From NCBI GenBank assembly GCA_022606425.2, contig JAHDVF020001020.1:186001-250000 (forward strand): a DNA stretch of 64,000 nucleotides, in the 5' to 3' direction. The translations under genes were made by a program, and so were the position numbers. The stretch is from Lepidostoma basale. Taxonomy: Eukaryota > Arthropoda > Insecta > Trichoptera > Lepidostomatidae. The notes under the pieces were generated by a model. The model did no database searches and had not been told where the DNA came from. It saw only the letters and a list, made by a program, of their open reading frames with translations. This document shows, one piece after another, positions 10,795-21,312 of the stretch (position 1 is the stretch's first letter; every line of letters starts with the position of its first letter).

Positions 10795-10990
10795 GGATCA
10801 TTTATGTATCTGAGGTGTGAAGGGTGAGTAGAGGAAGATCTCCTGCGCGGTGGTGTGACCGTATTTAAGAGATTGCCTTTACTCGAAGGTGCGAGCTGCG
10901 AAGAATCGAGAGGATTGGAGGCGTTTCATTTTAGCCACGGGCTGCTCCATGGATCATGACCCTCAGTATTGAGGAAACGGATAAAGAAGA
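10795..10990 (+). mobile_element. RTE2-like LINE 3' end, degenerate
   Basis: The plus-strand translation, with frame changes, resembles the end of an RTE-type ORF: an ARWCD segment, an RIERIGG segment, then PWIMTLSIEETDKEEYE. The closing ATGGATCATGACCCTCAGTATTGAGG is a familiar LINE end. No tail repeat is visible. Confidence 0.6.
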
Positions 10991-11463
10991 ATATGAAACA
11001 CAATAAAAAAACGTAGGAAAAATCACTCTCACATCATTCGTAAAAATTGTCACGTGTTGTTTAATTCGCAATTTGAAATGATAACGGTTTATTTTGATAC
11101 AAATCGGTTTTACTTTTCACATTGTCATTTTTGCTATTAACATGGCAGCTATCGTCTATACGTCATCTGGCGAGGCCTTGATAGGTGCGAGAAGAAAAAA
11201 ACACGGCACGTGGAGGCAATATCTCATCTATGCGTACGGTGTGAATGTGTTTCAAAACAATATTACTATTTCTGTCACCGTAGTCGAGAAAATATATTTT
11301 CATAAAATATTTCAAGAAAATTTTCATTACATATTTGATAAGTGATAATTTTTTATGTTAAGCCGGATAAAATATATTTATTGTTTTTTTCTAATTTTTA
11401 AATATAAGTTTTTTTATTTCGAATGCAGTATTATGTATAGTCGAAGCAAAAATGTGACTCCAT
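10991..11463. other. AT-rich spacer, nothing recognised
   Basis: The frame 11094-11345 has no motif. Confidence 0.35.
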
Positions 11464-11700
11464 ATTTATTGTTTCTTGAACTATAAAACAGTATAATTAA
11501 ATGTAAAACTTTATAATTCCAAATTTAACTATATCATATGAATGAAAAAGAGTTTTTCTAGAAGTTTTATTACATTTGATTTAAATTACACTTTTCGCAT
11601 TGCCAAGGCATTATCGAATGTAGGATGTAATGTTCAAAAACATTTGACAATGACTTAGCAAGGCGAAACTTGCTATTGCTATAAAATCTTTTAGAAAACA
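11464..11700. repeat. Foldback MITE family A, copy 2 (old)
   Basis: Recognisable from TTATTGTTTCTTGAA, TTCTAGAAGTTTTATTA and AAGGCATTATCGAATG with an inverted second half ending TTTTAGAAAAC. It is the most diverged full-length copy and suggests that the family has been present for a long time. Confidence 0.65.
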
Positions 11701-12244
11701 TATTATAAATTAAGGTGCCTCCATATGTAGTGTTACAACTAATACCCTGCACTTCTGAAAACTGAACGTGGTCGGTCAAACCTTGCACCAAAATGGCGTG
11801 GGAAAGAGGAAAGATAAGTTCCTTTTTAAGGGCCAACCTTCGCATTAAATGAGACTCGCTGGCCATTGACGGAAAGATTAAGAAGACGACAGGATATAAA
11901 AATTATTTGAATAGTTTTTTATTGTTTTTTGAAATGAAGGTAAATAAACGGCCGGTATGCAATCTATGATGTCACTGTCGGAGAAATCTATTGGGAACAA
12001 AAATACTAACACTCCAGAATGGCCGAGTTCTCGAAACATCCCACGATAAACCTCAAGAAACGGGTTTTGAGATACCCATCTGTTCAAAGCTGCAGAGAGT
12101 TGGTTCCCAACATTACCAAATACAATGCCACGGAATAAAGCCACGGATAGTAGTGATAACATGTAAGTGGAAAAAAAAATTTTAATTCACAAAAAAATCA
12201 GATGTTTCATTGTCTGAAATTATGATTCATAAATATATTTTAAC
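11701..12244. other. Unassigned stretch with a minus-strand coding-like frame
   Basis: The frame 11878-12162 (minus, 94 residues) is less AT-rich than its surroundings and contains ALNRWVSQNPFLEVYRG. I do not recognise a family. A second minus frame (11570-11866) overlaps MITE A2 and is not credible as a gene. Either element debris or a lone host exon is possible. Confidence 0.25.
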
Positions 12245-12360
12245 AATCAAGGATCTGACTGGTCTCTCATTAGCTGCAGCCTGTAGACTGACGGGTGACA
12301 GGAGCGCATGGCGTGCCATGGTCAATGATTTACAGGATGGACACGACCCTCAATAACATA
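12245..12360 (+). mobile_element. LINE 3' end fragment (RTE2-like)
   Basis: IKDLTGLSLAAACRLTGDR, then WRAMV and a stop. This matches the recurrent C-terminal pattern of RTE-type LINE ORFs (a DLTGLSLAEA...AxDRxxWR style end). Plus strand, about 35 codons. Confidence 0.6.
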
Positions 12361-13870
12361 CACATCGTCCATTTTATTGGTATAAACATATTTTTGAACA
12401 CAAAAACATACAAACTTTTCGCCTAGAAAAGTCATTTGTTCAGTCGAACGGTAATTTAAAGTCGATACAATGCATTCTCCCTTGAGAATAGTCCGCTCTA
12501 GACATCGCCAAAGATCAATAATGATTAATTGTCGCCCGCAACTCTTGCAGTTACAAACAACTTTTACGGCCATAACTTTTCTTCCATTCTTCTATCGCTA
12601 CGTGACCCAAACTTAATTCAGAATAAAAGCAATAAAAAACATTTCTCATTTGCCCGCGGAACTGGCCTCAAATTTAATACAACGGAGACCTTGTTGATAC
12701 GATATTGTCCTCGAGACATCGTATGAAGAGACTTCATTATGGTCAGAAACTTTTTTATCGACTCCGCAGCGAATTTAGCACCTATTCATCAAAATATAGT
12801 AATGTCACACAACTCGAGATTAAGAAACACATCCGTGGATCTATATATTGCGAAATATAACAAGATTTATATATATAAAACAAATTATAACAAGATTTAT
12901 ATATGAATCCACATATTTTTTTTACAAATGTTGAGTATAAAGTATGTATCTCAGCACATTTCGAAGATTATCGTTGGGATAACTAAAAAACTAGCTAAAA
13001 GAAAAATTGAATGAACAGAAATATTAAAATCGGTCAAACTAGGTGAAAATATTATAAACAACTTAATTATCTATTCCCTAAATAAACGTTTTATTTGTAA
13101 TTATTGTACTACTGTTAGTAATTCAACTAGTTTTTACACCATTTGATTAAAAATCGATTTTGCTCCCGCTAGAGTTTCGCCAGGACTACAGAACAGACTG
13201 AAAATTTTCCTTTTACAAAGTGACTAAAAAATTATTAAAATATAAATATTGGAATTTTTACAGGATTAATCCAGAGTTTTTGCGAAACCTATTTCGTTTG
13301 AAGAAATATAAATGGGTTACATTGTTTATTTCTTTATTCCAATTGTTTAAAAAAAAATAAACAAGAGCACAGTTTAAATATTCCCGATTTTTAGTATTTT
13401 ATCCAATTTATTTTAGAGAAAATTTTGATATATGACGTGACGATCGCGGCGTAAAATGGCCTGAATGTGACAAGCTCCCCAATGTTCTGAGCCCTTTACC
13501 AGTTTTGAGTAAAACAAAGTGACATTTCGATTTACTGGGCGCCAGGTGATCGGGAAGAGAGAAAATTGAAATTCGCGGTGACGAATTTCATTTGCTAATT
13601 TCCCCACGTCCCTTCCGCGCCACCTGTCACTGGATACCCCGCCGGAGTTCTTTTGTTATTGGTTTATGCTAAATTGTAGGCTTCATTTGGTTCCATATAT
13701 AAATTTGAATTGGGAATTAATAGAAAATCTAGATTCTCGTTAAGTAGAAAATGGATACAATGGGTCATTGCGAGGGATAATAAAGACGAATTTGTGGACC
13801 GATTTATATTTTAAACCAATGCAATTATCTTATACATTATTTTGTGACGCAATAATTTATGTGTAGAGAT
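12361..13870. other. Unassigned stretch
   Basis: A minus-strand frame 12322-12573 (83 residues) contains CNCKSCGRQLIIIDLW and is not recognised. Another minus frame at 13413-13607 lies in a GC-richer patch (13430-13640). Nothing else was identified. Confidence 0.3.
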
Positions 13871-13919
13871 TTAGGTAGTATATTTGAATGTAGTTTTTAG
13901 GTAGTATATTTGAATGTAA
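13871..13919 (+). repeat. Two-copy tandem duplication, 26-bp period
   Basis: TTAGGTAGTATATTTGAATG begins at 13871 and again at 13897. Confidence 0.85.
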
Positions 13920-13940
13920 TTCTATTAACTACAAATAGTA

Positions 13941-13998
13941 ACTAACTAACTAACTAACTAACCATCACGCCGTCTCCCCAAAAGGGAAGACAAAAATA
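13941..13998 (-). mobile_element. RTE1 LINE stub (3' terminus only)
   Basis: AACTAACTAACTAACC then ATCACGCCGTCTCCCC, the complement of the RTE1 end and GTTA tail. Only about 35 bp of element plus tail was copied. It abuts hammerhead family K. Confidence 0.8.
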
Positions 13999-14009
13999 CT
14001 GTTACTACT

Positions 14010-14105
14010 GTAACACCTGATGATGCTAACAACGGTTGGCGAAACAGCTGTCGCGATACTCTAAGTAAATAAAAATAAATTGTGATATTATAACAGTGTT
14101 TTAAA
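14010..14105 (+). repeat. Hammerhead repeat family K, copy 1
   Basis: Shares CACCTGATG, GGTT.GGCGAAA.AGCT, the GATA.TAATAAGTGTTTTAAATTTAA-type end and position next to an RTE1 tail with the copy at 15655-15850. Confidence 0.6.
14017..14052 (+). ncRNA. Hammerhead-like ribozyme motif (family K1)
   Basis: CTGATGA (14017-14023) is an exact hammerhead core. An extra T is followed by stem II, six consecutive pairs between 14025-14030 (GCTAAC) and 14035-14040 (GTTGGC) around loop AACG. Then GAAAC (14041-14045), AGCT and GTC (14050-14052). Stem III can pair as AC/GT. Stem I is weak (two of the first four positions). This is the best core and stem II match on the plus strand. Confidence 0.65.
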
Positions 14106-15044
14106 TTTTAACAGTAATAAATATGTATTATAAATACATTTTTTATAAAACAAATATTCTCTATAATTATATATTCTTTTCAATACATATTTAAACATTT
14201 GTAGAAAAAAGACCTCAATAAACGCGTTATAAAAACATATTCGTTTATAAAACTTCAATATAGTGGATAAGGTATACGTTTCTATTTATGCTTATATAGA
14301 AAAATTTCAGATATAATATACATTCAGAATATATACCTCCTCGTTTTTCGTACATTTTTCACGCGGATCGCATTTCTCTAGCATCCATCCCACTTTCGCT
14401 CCTCTTCTCTTCTCCTGTCACAGCCGCTAGTTTGTTATGACGCCCCAGATATTAAGTATTGTTTGAGGTTCAGGTGCTGTGACAACTTTAGTGTTACGTG
14501 TGAGTAACACATAATAATTTCCACGAAAGGATTTCTCCAAGTGATGAATTTTACACCCTGCCGGAATGTGTAAATGGGTCAGTATAACGTGCTCCTCTGA
14601 GTAAATATAGAGAGTAAAGGGTTCCTTAACAAAGCATACACAATACAAAAAATAACTGCGTACTCTGTCCAGAATGAACGTCCTTTCGGATATCATATCC
14701 GGCTACAAAAAGCTCACGTTTTGTCGTTATTTAGACACATTGCTGCCCAGATATATTACCGAGATATTCAGGAATACACTTTTTTTGGGATGTTTTTATG
14801 TTAAAAACTCCCATTAAGTAGTGTTATCTATTGTAGGATATTTCAGGGACTTACAACGTTTATATCATTAATTATTTTTGTAAGAATAAAGAGAAAAATG
14901 CTTTCGCTCTCAACTACAATTACAATTTATCACAAGTATCACTTTATAAATTAAATATTTTTTATCAGCAGAAATAATCAATTTTGCAACGTATCTTATC
15001 TTAAGTATGAAGAATAAAGTAACAATAATTTGTCAAAAAACACT
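14106..15044. other. Unassigned stretch with a minus-strand coding-like frame at 14427-14696
   Basis: The 89-residue minus frame contains LTHLHIPAGCKIHHLEKSF and RNTKVVTAPEPQ. Composition is more balanced than its neighbourhood. I do not recognise the family. It could be a retroelement polyprotein scrap or a host exon. No splice or promoter evidence was found. Confidence 0.3.
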
Positions 15045-15220
15045 ACGTATGGAAGCGTAGCATAAAACTGGCAGAAGAAAGATGAGAGTAGAATAAATGC
15101 GGTAGAAATGAAATCTCTTAGACGTGTGTGTGATAAACAATGAATTGATAGAAGTCGGATTAATTGACGTGCGTGTATGTCTCGCTGTATGAATGTGGAG
15201 GAATCACGAGAGGTATGTCT
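15045..15220 (+). mobile_element. RTE1 LINE fragment with internal deletion
   Basis: TATGGAAGCG, then CTGGCAGAAGAAAGATGAGA and AGAATAAATGCGGTAGAAATG (the YGSEAW...KDESRINAVEM region), is joined after LRRVC to the GTATGAATGTGGAGGAATC (CMNVEES) block. The MERM and RSRGRPRK parts are missing. Confidence 0.8.
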
Positions 15221-15430
15221 TTTATCTTTGTTTACCTTTTCGGAGAAACAGTGTTGTAAATTTTAAAATGACGATACCTAGAAATGGCGCGAATGATCCG
15301 AAAAATCCGAAAGTGCAAAAAAGTATTCCGAAAATACAACATTTTTCAAACTACAATTTTTTATTTATTTAAAAATAAATAATGCTTTGGCAAATATCAA
15401 TTAAGCTTCTTTACAACGTATCTGTCTTTT

Positions 15431-15480
15431 TAGTGATCGGTTTTGTCAGCATGGCTAGCATCGACAGACTGACCTGAAAA
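15431..15480 (-). repeat. Hammerhead family G relic
   Basis: Minus strand: CAGTCTGTCGATGC...CAAAACCGATC, the family G layout (CTGTCGA, T, stem, AAAC, CG, ATC). Stem II is partly lost and GAAAC has become AAAAC. Confidence 0.5.
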
Positions 15481-15654
15481 ACGCCAGTATTTTTGCTATG
15501 GTATCAAATACTTGTGTTCATTTGATTTAATTTATCAAAAGTTGGGTTCAAAGCTTAACTTTCGTAAACTTATTATAAGATAATCCATTATTTTAGTCGA
15601 CACACTATGATACATCAATATACCTATCGGTTAAAATTTAAAGCACTCTTATTA

Positions 15655-15850
15655 CGTATCACGATTTATTTATAGTTTGTCGCATTGACTGATTCGTCAT
15701 CATCAGGTTGTTTGTAACACCTGATGGTATCAACATTTGTTGTTTATAATACCAAATGATGTCAACATAGGTTTGGCGAAATAGCTATCGCAACAAACTC
15801 GTCTAAAAATACGTGATACGTAATAAGAGTGCTTTAAATTTAAACATTTT
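15655..15850. repeat. Hammerhead repeat family K, copy 2 (foldback)
   Basis: TTTGTCGCATTG...CATCATCAGGTTG on the left is the inverse of CCTGATG...CGCAACAAAC on the right. In the right arm, GTCAAC/GTTTGGC forms stem II, followed by GAAAT, AGCT and ATC (15778-15789). Compared with copy 1 (GAAAC, AGCT, GTC) both partners of a stem III pair have changed (C-G to U-A). The right-arm core (CAAATGA) is degraded. Confidence 0.55.
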
Positions 15851-15892
15851 ATAAACATGTTACATATAATCATTGCCTTAGAAAATTATAAA

Positions 15893-17107
15893 AAACTAAC
15901 TAACTAACTAACCATCACGCCATTTCCCCGGAGGGGTAGGCAGAGAGGATGGATCGCCACACTGGCCTGTCCTGGCACACCTCTCGGGCTTCCTCCACAT
16001 TCATACACCGCACCATGCACGCACGTCGATTATTCCGACTTCGAATGTGGCCGCCTTTTAGTAATTGGTTAATTTGGTCATGCCATGTTTTCCTCGGTCG
16101 TCCTCGGCTTCTTTTCCCACTCACACTGCTTGTGTACAACTTTTTAACCATTCTACTCTCATCCATTCGTTCCATATGTCCGAACCATCTCAGGGATCCT
16201 TTTTTAATTTTATTCATGATGCAGTCATCTGTCTTACATTTATTTCTTATTTCATCGTTCGGTATTCTATCATACAGCGTTTTCCCGCACATTCTTCTTA
16301 GTAATCTCATTTCTACGGCGTTTATCCTGCTTTCATCCTTTTTTTGCCAGCTCCAAGCTTCACTTCCATACATGAGGGTTGGCACTAAAACTCCATTGTG
16401 TACAGCCATCTTTGCTTCTGTGGATATATTTCTATTTGCAGTAATGACTTTGAGTGCGCCATTTATTTTATTCCCAGCACCAACCCTCCTTTCGATGTCT
16501 TTCTCCATTTTTCCGTCTCTTGTAAACATGCTTCCCAGATACGTAAATTCAGTAACTTGCTCCAATTTCTCGCCCATCGCACTTATATCACAAATCGTCA
16601 TACATTCTTCTTTCTCGAAAACCATCACTTTAGATTTAGACACATTCATCACCAAGTCACTCTTTTTGCATGCCTCATACATCCTTGCCACTAAGACTTG
16701 CAAATTGTCTTTACTGTCAGCGATTAACACAGCATCGTCTGCATATAACAAACAGCTGACTGACAAACAATTCATCTTAGCACCAGCGTCTATGCCTTCA
16801 AGTTCTTTCATACACTTGTCCAAGTATAGATTGAACAACCACGGGGACATCACACAACCCTGTTTGACACCTTTGGTGATGTCAAACCAAGATGTGACAG
16901 CCCCATTAACCCTGACACAAGCGGTGCTTTGCTCATAGAGGGATGCGACCGCGCCCACTTTTGTGCCCACTCCATACTCGGCCAAGACCTTCCAAAGTTT
17001 TTTCCTATCAACTCGGTCATACGCTTTCTGCAGATCCACAAACGCACAGAAAAGTTTTCGGTCCTTGGCCAATACCTTCTCTGTTAGACTGCGGAGTGCG
17101 AAAATCT
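15893..17107 (-). mobile_element. RTE1 LINE, longest uninterrupted copy, GTTA tail
   Basis: The 3' end (low coordinates) carries four GTTA repeats after GGCGTGATG. The 5' end is truncated inside the reverse transcriptase gene near 17107, at the IFALR motif. About 1.2 kb remain, and the reading frame is intact throughout, so this is one of the youngest copies in the window. Family K foldback lies directly beyond the tail. Confidence 0.93.
15915..17072 (-). pseudogene. RTE1 reverse transcriptase, N-terminally truncated open frame
   Basis: The frame has 385 residues. FVDLQKAYDRV (from residue 11) is the first palm motif, GVKQGCVMSPWLFN (68-81) the template-grip region, and YADD (110-113) the catalytic site of reverse transcriptase. 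YLGSMFTRDG and DIERRVGAG follow, then VLVPTLMYGSEAW, LRWFGHMERM, RSRGRPRKTWHDQINQ and the AYPSGEMA terminus. Family knowledge: LINE polymerase for target-primed reverse transcription. The endonuclease domain and the first part of the polymerase are missing, so it cannot retrotranspose alone. The ATG at 17072 is internal; coding continues upstream to about 17105. Clade assignment as RTE-like is tentative. Confidence 0.92.
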
Positions 17108-17404
17108 TATTATAAAATATCGTACTAATTAAATATGTGTTTCAAGGTGATGTTTTATGAAATTTAATATTTTATGTTAAACTATATAAAAAAGTTGTAA
17201 AAGTGATTTTAGTATAAATTATATGATATTATTTCTTATACGTATTACATCAAACGAAAATCAAGTCACTTGGTGTGATAATTAATACAAGAAAATAACA
17301 AATGAGAAATTATTAACTTTAAATAAAATATCGTACGTGTAAGAAAGGATCTTAAATAGCGGTTGTATTAAAAAAAATAGCGCAATTAATTAATTTCAAA
17401 TACA
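17108..17404. other. AT-rich spacer, nothing recognised
   Basis: No motif seen. Confidence 0.4.
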
Positions 17405-17757
17405 GTGGAACCTCTCAACAAGCACTTATTTTAACGATTGTGAAAAAAAATGCTTCCTTAACGAGCGAAATTTGGCATAACGAGTGAGCTATGGCCAGAA
17501 AACGTTGTTGATCTTGATTTTGATGGGTTTGAAACAGTACCTGTGGAGTATATAGTCAACGAGATTGTGTCTTTGGCCAATAGTATGGGACTAGAGGTGG
17601 ATAACAACGATTTTGATGAGCTTGTAGAAAAGCACAGTCAAGAGCTGACTACCGAAGAGCTTATGTTCGTTAGTGAAGGAGGAGAAAGTAGCAGAGCAAC
17701 AATCTTCTGCAGTGTGAAAAATGCTGAAAGCAAAAGAAACTGTTATTATTATTTTGA
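17405..17757 (+). pseudogene. pogo/Tigger-like transposon, 5' end joined to a transposase C-terminal fragment
   Basis: Starts with the terminal motif CAGTGGAACCTCTCAACAAG, which matches the inverted end at 58330-58461. The coding part from about 17490 to 17757 reads WPENVVDLDFDGFE and IVSLANSMGLEVDNNDFDEL, then EKHSQELTTEELM. This is the acidic C-terminal segment common in Tigger/jerky-type DDE transposases. The catalytic core is deleted. The downstream end is not visible, so the copy is also 3' truncated. Confidence 0.8.
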
Positions 17758-18110
17758 TGACTTATATCTTAAGTGCGCCGTTTTGTAAAATCAATTACTC
17801 CAAGGGCGCACTAGGAAATGACTGACCGAACAGTGCAGTATTTAGAAATTTCTTAAATTAACGTCACTATCCTCATACATAATACAAACATGAAGGCTAT
17901 TAGACGCCAACGGACCCGCAACGCTGAAAGCACGATAATAGAAACTTGCTTTATTGGCTCTGACTGGAATTATTATGTAGTTTGCACTTGTTTCTACTGA
18001 TCGGAGTGAATGTTGCCTTTCCGTTGGCATGGGTGTCACGCAGAGGTCCGATATATACGCTGGCGCTCTCTGATGTCGAGCCTCAAATACTGTCAAACAC
18101 AATTCGTATT
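17758..18110 (-). pseudogene. L2/CR1-like LINE, C-terminal fragment and 3' end
   Basis: The minus-strand frame 17842-18102 reads TVFEARHQRAPAYISDLC, LRSVETS and YYRAFSVAGPLASNSLH. This is the end of L2/CR1-type reverse transcriptases (consensus of the APSYLSDL, LRS, RAFSVAAP-WNSLP type). Beyond the stop, 17763-17804 can form an 8-bp hairpin (AGTGCGCC/GGGCGCACT) shared with 10611-10650, and a short AATAAT tail follows at 17740-17760. Confidence 0.85.
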
Positions 18111-18114
18111 TTGC

Positions 18115-18260
18115 ACTGTTGTATCGTACGAAAAATGGACAAGAAGGCTGCTGATTTGGAGTAGGGCGACAGCAATAACGGTGGAAAGATGACCTGAACC
18201 GACACGTCGGGATAATCTGGATACAGTCTGCATAAGACAGAGTAGCGTGGACTCGATTAG
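18115..18260 (+). mobile_element. RTE2-like LINE 3' fragment
   Basis: The nucleotide sequence parallels 59250-59420 (ACAAGA.G.CTGCTGA.TTGGA, GGTGGAA.GATGA.CTGAACCGACA, AGACAGAGT). It therefore belongs to the same RTE2 family, with stops in every frame. The end is A/G rich. Confidence 0.7.
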
Positions 18261-19355
18261 GTTGAAGAATAAAAAGAAGATGTTTTTTGTATTATAATAA
18301 AATTTTCTTTTCTGTAGACCGAATGTTAAAGGTTTCCACTAGAGCCAAAGTAATAGTTTTCATCGTTATGCCACAAGATATTAATGAACGGCCTTTAGTG
18401 TCTAAAGTACGCGTCTTAACGTTATTAAAAATAAGCGAGTAGGCACAATGGAGGCCGATAATGAATTTTCACGAAAAACTTTTAATACAATATCTGCCAG
18501 TCGGTAGAAGCAAATACTCCAATCTGGGGGAGGGAGACCTCCTTATAACGAATTAATAAGCGAGAAAGAGCGGGCGTGTATTTAAAATCAGCTTAACACG
18601 AGGCCTATCTATTTAAATCATATTATTCCATTAATCACGCTGATTAATTATTCATAAAAAGGTGATTAATTAATTAACTGAGAATCATTTCGCGATATTT
18701 CATAGTCACGAAAGTGTGCTAAAGTACAATATCCGACATTATGACGGAATCCCGAACACGTGTCGGCTCTTTGGAAGATTTCAAGCTCTGTAGCTAAAGT
18801 AGTAACAAAGGCAAGTTTAATTACTAAACAACTTAGCGGGAGCTTCCGGTCTGAGGCTTGGGGCGGGTAGCAGGGCGGCGAACGCGAGCCAAAAGGTGTA
18901 CGGCGGTGCCTTGGCGAACACCAGAGGACGCATTGTTAAAGTCCCGACGGTGCCTAATTCAAGAACATAATGTCTGTATTTAAAAAAATGAAGAAAAAAC
19001 CTTCAGACACGTTAAATAATTAACTAGGGCGAATGCTTACATGCCGCAGTGATTTCCTGCGAATTGTTACTGGAGTGGTTTCCCGTTGCTTTCTCCAGGG
19101 ATGTTATATGTATGGGTTAACTTTCCTGAGTTGGTGGATTTCGGTTTTGTGGCGCTGAAGATTGGCCATACGCCCTCTTCCTGTCAGCTATTATTACATT
19201 TTAAATCTATTATATCGACTACAAATCCCCTTAAATAACTTTAATACCAATTTTTGATTTTCTTGAATGTTACCAATACTTGTAGACAAATACTGAATTT
19301 TACCCATTGTGTTTTTTTTTACCCATTTTACCCATGTAAGATACCTTTCACATTG
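18261..19355. other. Unassigned stretch with GC-richer patches
   Basis: 18836-18960 is clearly GC-richer than anything nearby, and 19025-19185 moderately so. No reading frame or motif is recognised and no second copy was seen. A host exon or regulatory island cannot be excluded. Confidence 0.3.
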
Positions 19356-19650
19356 CATTAATAAAGGTTTTCTACTTAATGCTTACACCTTATCCTAATA
19401 GATGGCGCTAGTGTAGATTGAACAAAAATGTGAAGTGTTTCCCAACATTGTAGCATATATACATACATCTTCCAAAAATCTGTCAGACGTGGTGGTCGTA
19501 AGAAGGGCATGGGAATGTTGTTAACATAAAGCGATCGCTCAACCCAACCAATGACAGGTCATGAGTCCTGTAAACGCCTCAACCACCATATTCTGTTTCC
19601 TAAAAACAATTTACATCTTCGTCTCTATTGAGATACAATCAATCCTTTAA
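19356..19650 (+). repeat. Dispersed repeat R3, copy 1
   Basis: Homologous to 35650-35974. Shared blocks include AGATGGCG.TAGT, CAACCCAACCAATGACAGGT, CTGTAAAC.CCT, CAACCA.ATTC.GTTTCC and TTCGTCTCTATTGAGATACA. The second copy sits in a 600-bp insertion with an 11-bp target duplication, so the family is mobile. Its class is not clear. Confidence 0.7.
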
Positions 19651-19845
19651 TACCAATATTTAAAATTAGTAAATTTTACAAAATTATTTTAAGATTATTT
19701 TTGTATAAAATCATGTTTGATCTGTATGTATATAAAGGACTCAGTTTACAATAGTGTCACCACTCTGTCAATCCCATCGAGCCTGGCGAAACCGGTCGCT
19801 GTCGAAATAAAGACGGTGGAAGTAGTTAAAAAACCATCGTTTTAT
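19640..19845 (+). repeat. Hammerhead repeat family G, copy 2
   Basis: Matches 30625-30830 in inverse orientation, including TCTGTATGTATATAAAGGAC, AGTTTACAATAGTGT, CCTGGCGAAACCGGTCGCTG and AGTGGAAGTAGTTAAAAAA (allowing mismatches). The hammerhead block (19765-19797) has CTGTCAA, a partly lost stem II, GAAAC, CG, GTC, so it is less intact than the 30.6-kb copy. Confidence 0.75.
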
Positions 19846-19849
19846 TCAA

Positions 19850-20175
19850 TTATTATTCTTATTTTAAAAGATCTGACGATCTGTGGCACAGAAGTCGTGT
19901 CTTCTGGGATGATGAGTTCCAACGTCTCTCCATCTTTTAGGTGGACTGTGTCTGGAAGGGATTTGCTAAGCGGCTGTATATGTGAGTCTCTCACCAGTAT
20001 CGTCTTCTGGATCTACTCCACCAAACGATATCCTCTATTTCGCAAGTTTTTAGCTAATGCCTGCGTTACGGACACGATCTCGGAGAGTTTTTCCAGTAAA
20101 GCATTTTACGATCTTCAAATGTTCTTAGCAGACCCTTGGTTCGTACAGTGTCGGCCCGTTATGAGTACTTAATAT
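19850..20175 (-). other. Degraded coding-like segment of unknown family
   Basis: On the minus strand one frame runs LEKLSEIVSVTQALAKNL, NRGYRLVE, stop, IQKTILVRDSHIQPLSKSL, then DGETLELIIPEDTTS. The amino acid composition looks real and there is only one stop. I cannot name the family. It lies directly downstream of family G copy 2 and could be part of the same larger element. The plus-strand frame 19717-20172 is its antisense. Confidence 0.35.
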
Positions 20176-20699
20176 TGTGTTGTTAAATTTATTAATTTTC
20201 AGGTATTTAATTAAATTCTTAGATAAAAGCAAATTCTTTCTCTTTTTTAAGTTCCATTATGTAGAATGATTTTTTAAAGTTATTCCACGATAAAAAGAAA
20301 AAAAAATTCTTGAAGTTTAATTATAAAAAGATAAGAGGGAACCAATATTTAATTATAATTACAAAATTTTAACTCGATATTTAAACAATAATGAATTCTA
20401 GCATATTAAAATTTAAAAATAAATGTACAATTTTCGATTTATAACGCCATTGATGTTTTGTTGTTAAAAAAAGTTTAAAGATTAATTTTACAATTAATAT
20501 AAGCATAAACGTATATATGCTTAGTATTTTATTGCGTTTTATAGGAATTCCAAGTTTCACTGTGCAAAGATATAAATCGAGCAAATATTATTACCACAAA
20601 ATAAAACAAAAATTTGAGAAAACGAACGTTTTCATAAATATGGTATTTATATCATTCTTCAACACACAAAAAATAATAAAAAGTGTGCACCTTTATGAT
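20176..20699. other. AT-rich spacer, nothing recognised
   Basis: Short frames at 20381-20584 and 20517-20789 have no motif. Confidence 0.4.
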
Positions 20700-20790
20700 T
20701 TAGCTTTCTTCTTCTTATTTTTCTTCTGCGGTCTGTTATCGTCTACTCCAGGACAGTGGCCTCCTCCTTTCGCTTCCACACCACTCTAAC
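20700..20790 (-). mobile_element. RTE2-like LINE 3' end with GAA-rich tail
   Basis: The forward strand runs from TTTCTTCTTCTTATTTTTCT into GTCTACTCCAGGACAGTGGC and a CCTCCTCC block. This is the complement of the RTE2 end seen at 59400-59450 (GTCCAGGAGTGGACGGGAAT and a GAAGAAGAA tail). Only the last 90 bp are present. Confidence 0.65.
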
Positions 20791-20825
20791 CTATAAAAAA
20801 AATTATAAACATAACAATTCTTGAA

Positions 20826-21060
20826 CATAACAATTCTTGAACAATGATGTAAAACTCCATATTAAATAATTATTTTGAATGAAAACGTCAGTTTTCTAGA
20901 AGATTTATTATATTTTTTTGGGAATGACGTGTTTCGCCCTTCTAAGGCATTATCAAATGATAATTTTGATAATGTCTTAGAAGGGCGAAACATATCATTC
21001 CCATAAAATATAATTAAACTTCTAGAAAACTGACGTTATCATTCGTATTAATTAATTATA
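20826..21060. repeat. Foldback MITE family A, copy 3
   Basis: Well-preserved inverted arms with CGTCAGTTTTCTAGAAG on the left and CTTCTAGAAAACTGACG on the right. Each arm carries TTGATAATG, a short stem and GCGAAAC.TRTC. A tandem second copy follows after about 10 bp. Confidence 0.85.
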
Positions 21061-21069
21061 AACATATTG

Positions 21070-21312
21070 ATCTTTCTCGAACAATAATGCAAAACTCCAT
21101 AATAAATAATGAATACGAGTGAAAACTTCTGTTTTCTAGAAGTTTTATTATATTGTATGTGAATGACATGTGTCGCCTATCTAAGGCATTATCAAATGCA
21201 TTATATTATTAATTATTTGGTAATGCCTTAGACAGCCGTAACATGTCAGTCACATAAAAGATAATAAAACTTCTAGGAAACGGACTTTTTTATTTGTATT
21301 AATCATTTTAAT
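21070..21312. repeat. Foldback MITE family A, copy 4
   Basis: Directly repeated neighbour of copy 3 but more diverged (TGTGTCGCC, GACAGCCGTAACATGTC). Independent divergence suggests two insertions or an old tandem duplication. Confidence 0.8.

Noticed and set aside
15949..16938. 329-residue plus-strand frame
   Set aside because: It is the exact antisense of the RTE1 reverse transcriptase frame 15915-17072, which has all family motifs.
17543..17788. Host gene encoding an acidic protein
   Set aside because: The segment is fused to a pogo-type terminal repeat and matches the Tigger/jerky transposase C-terminus.
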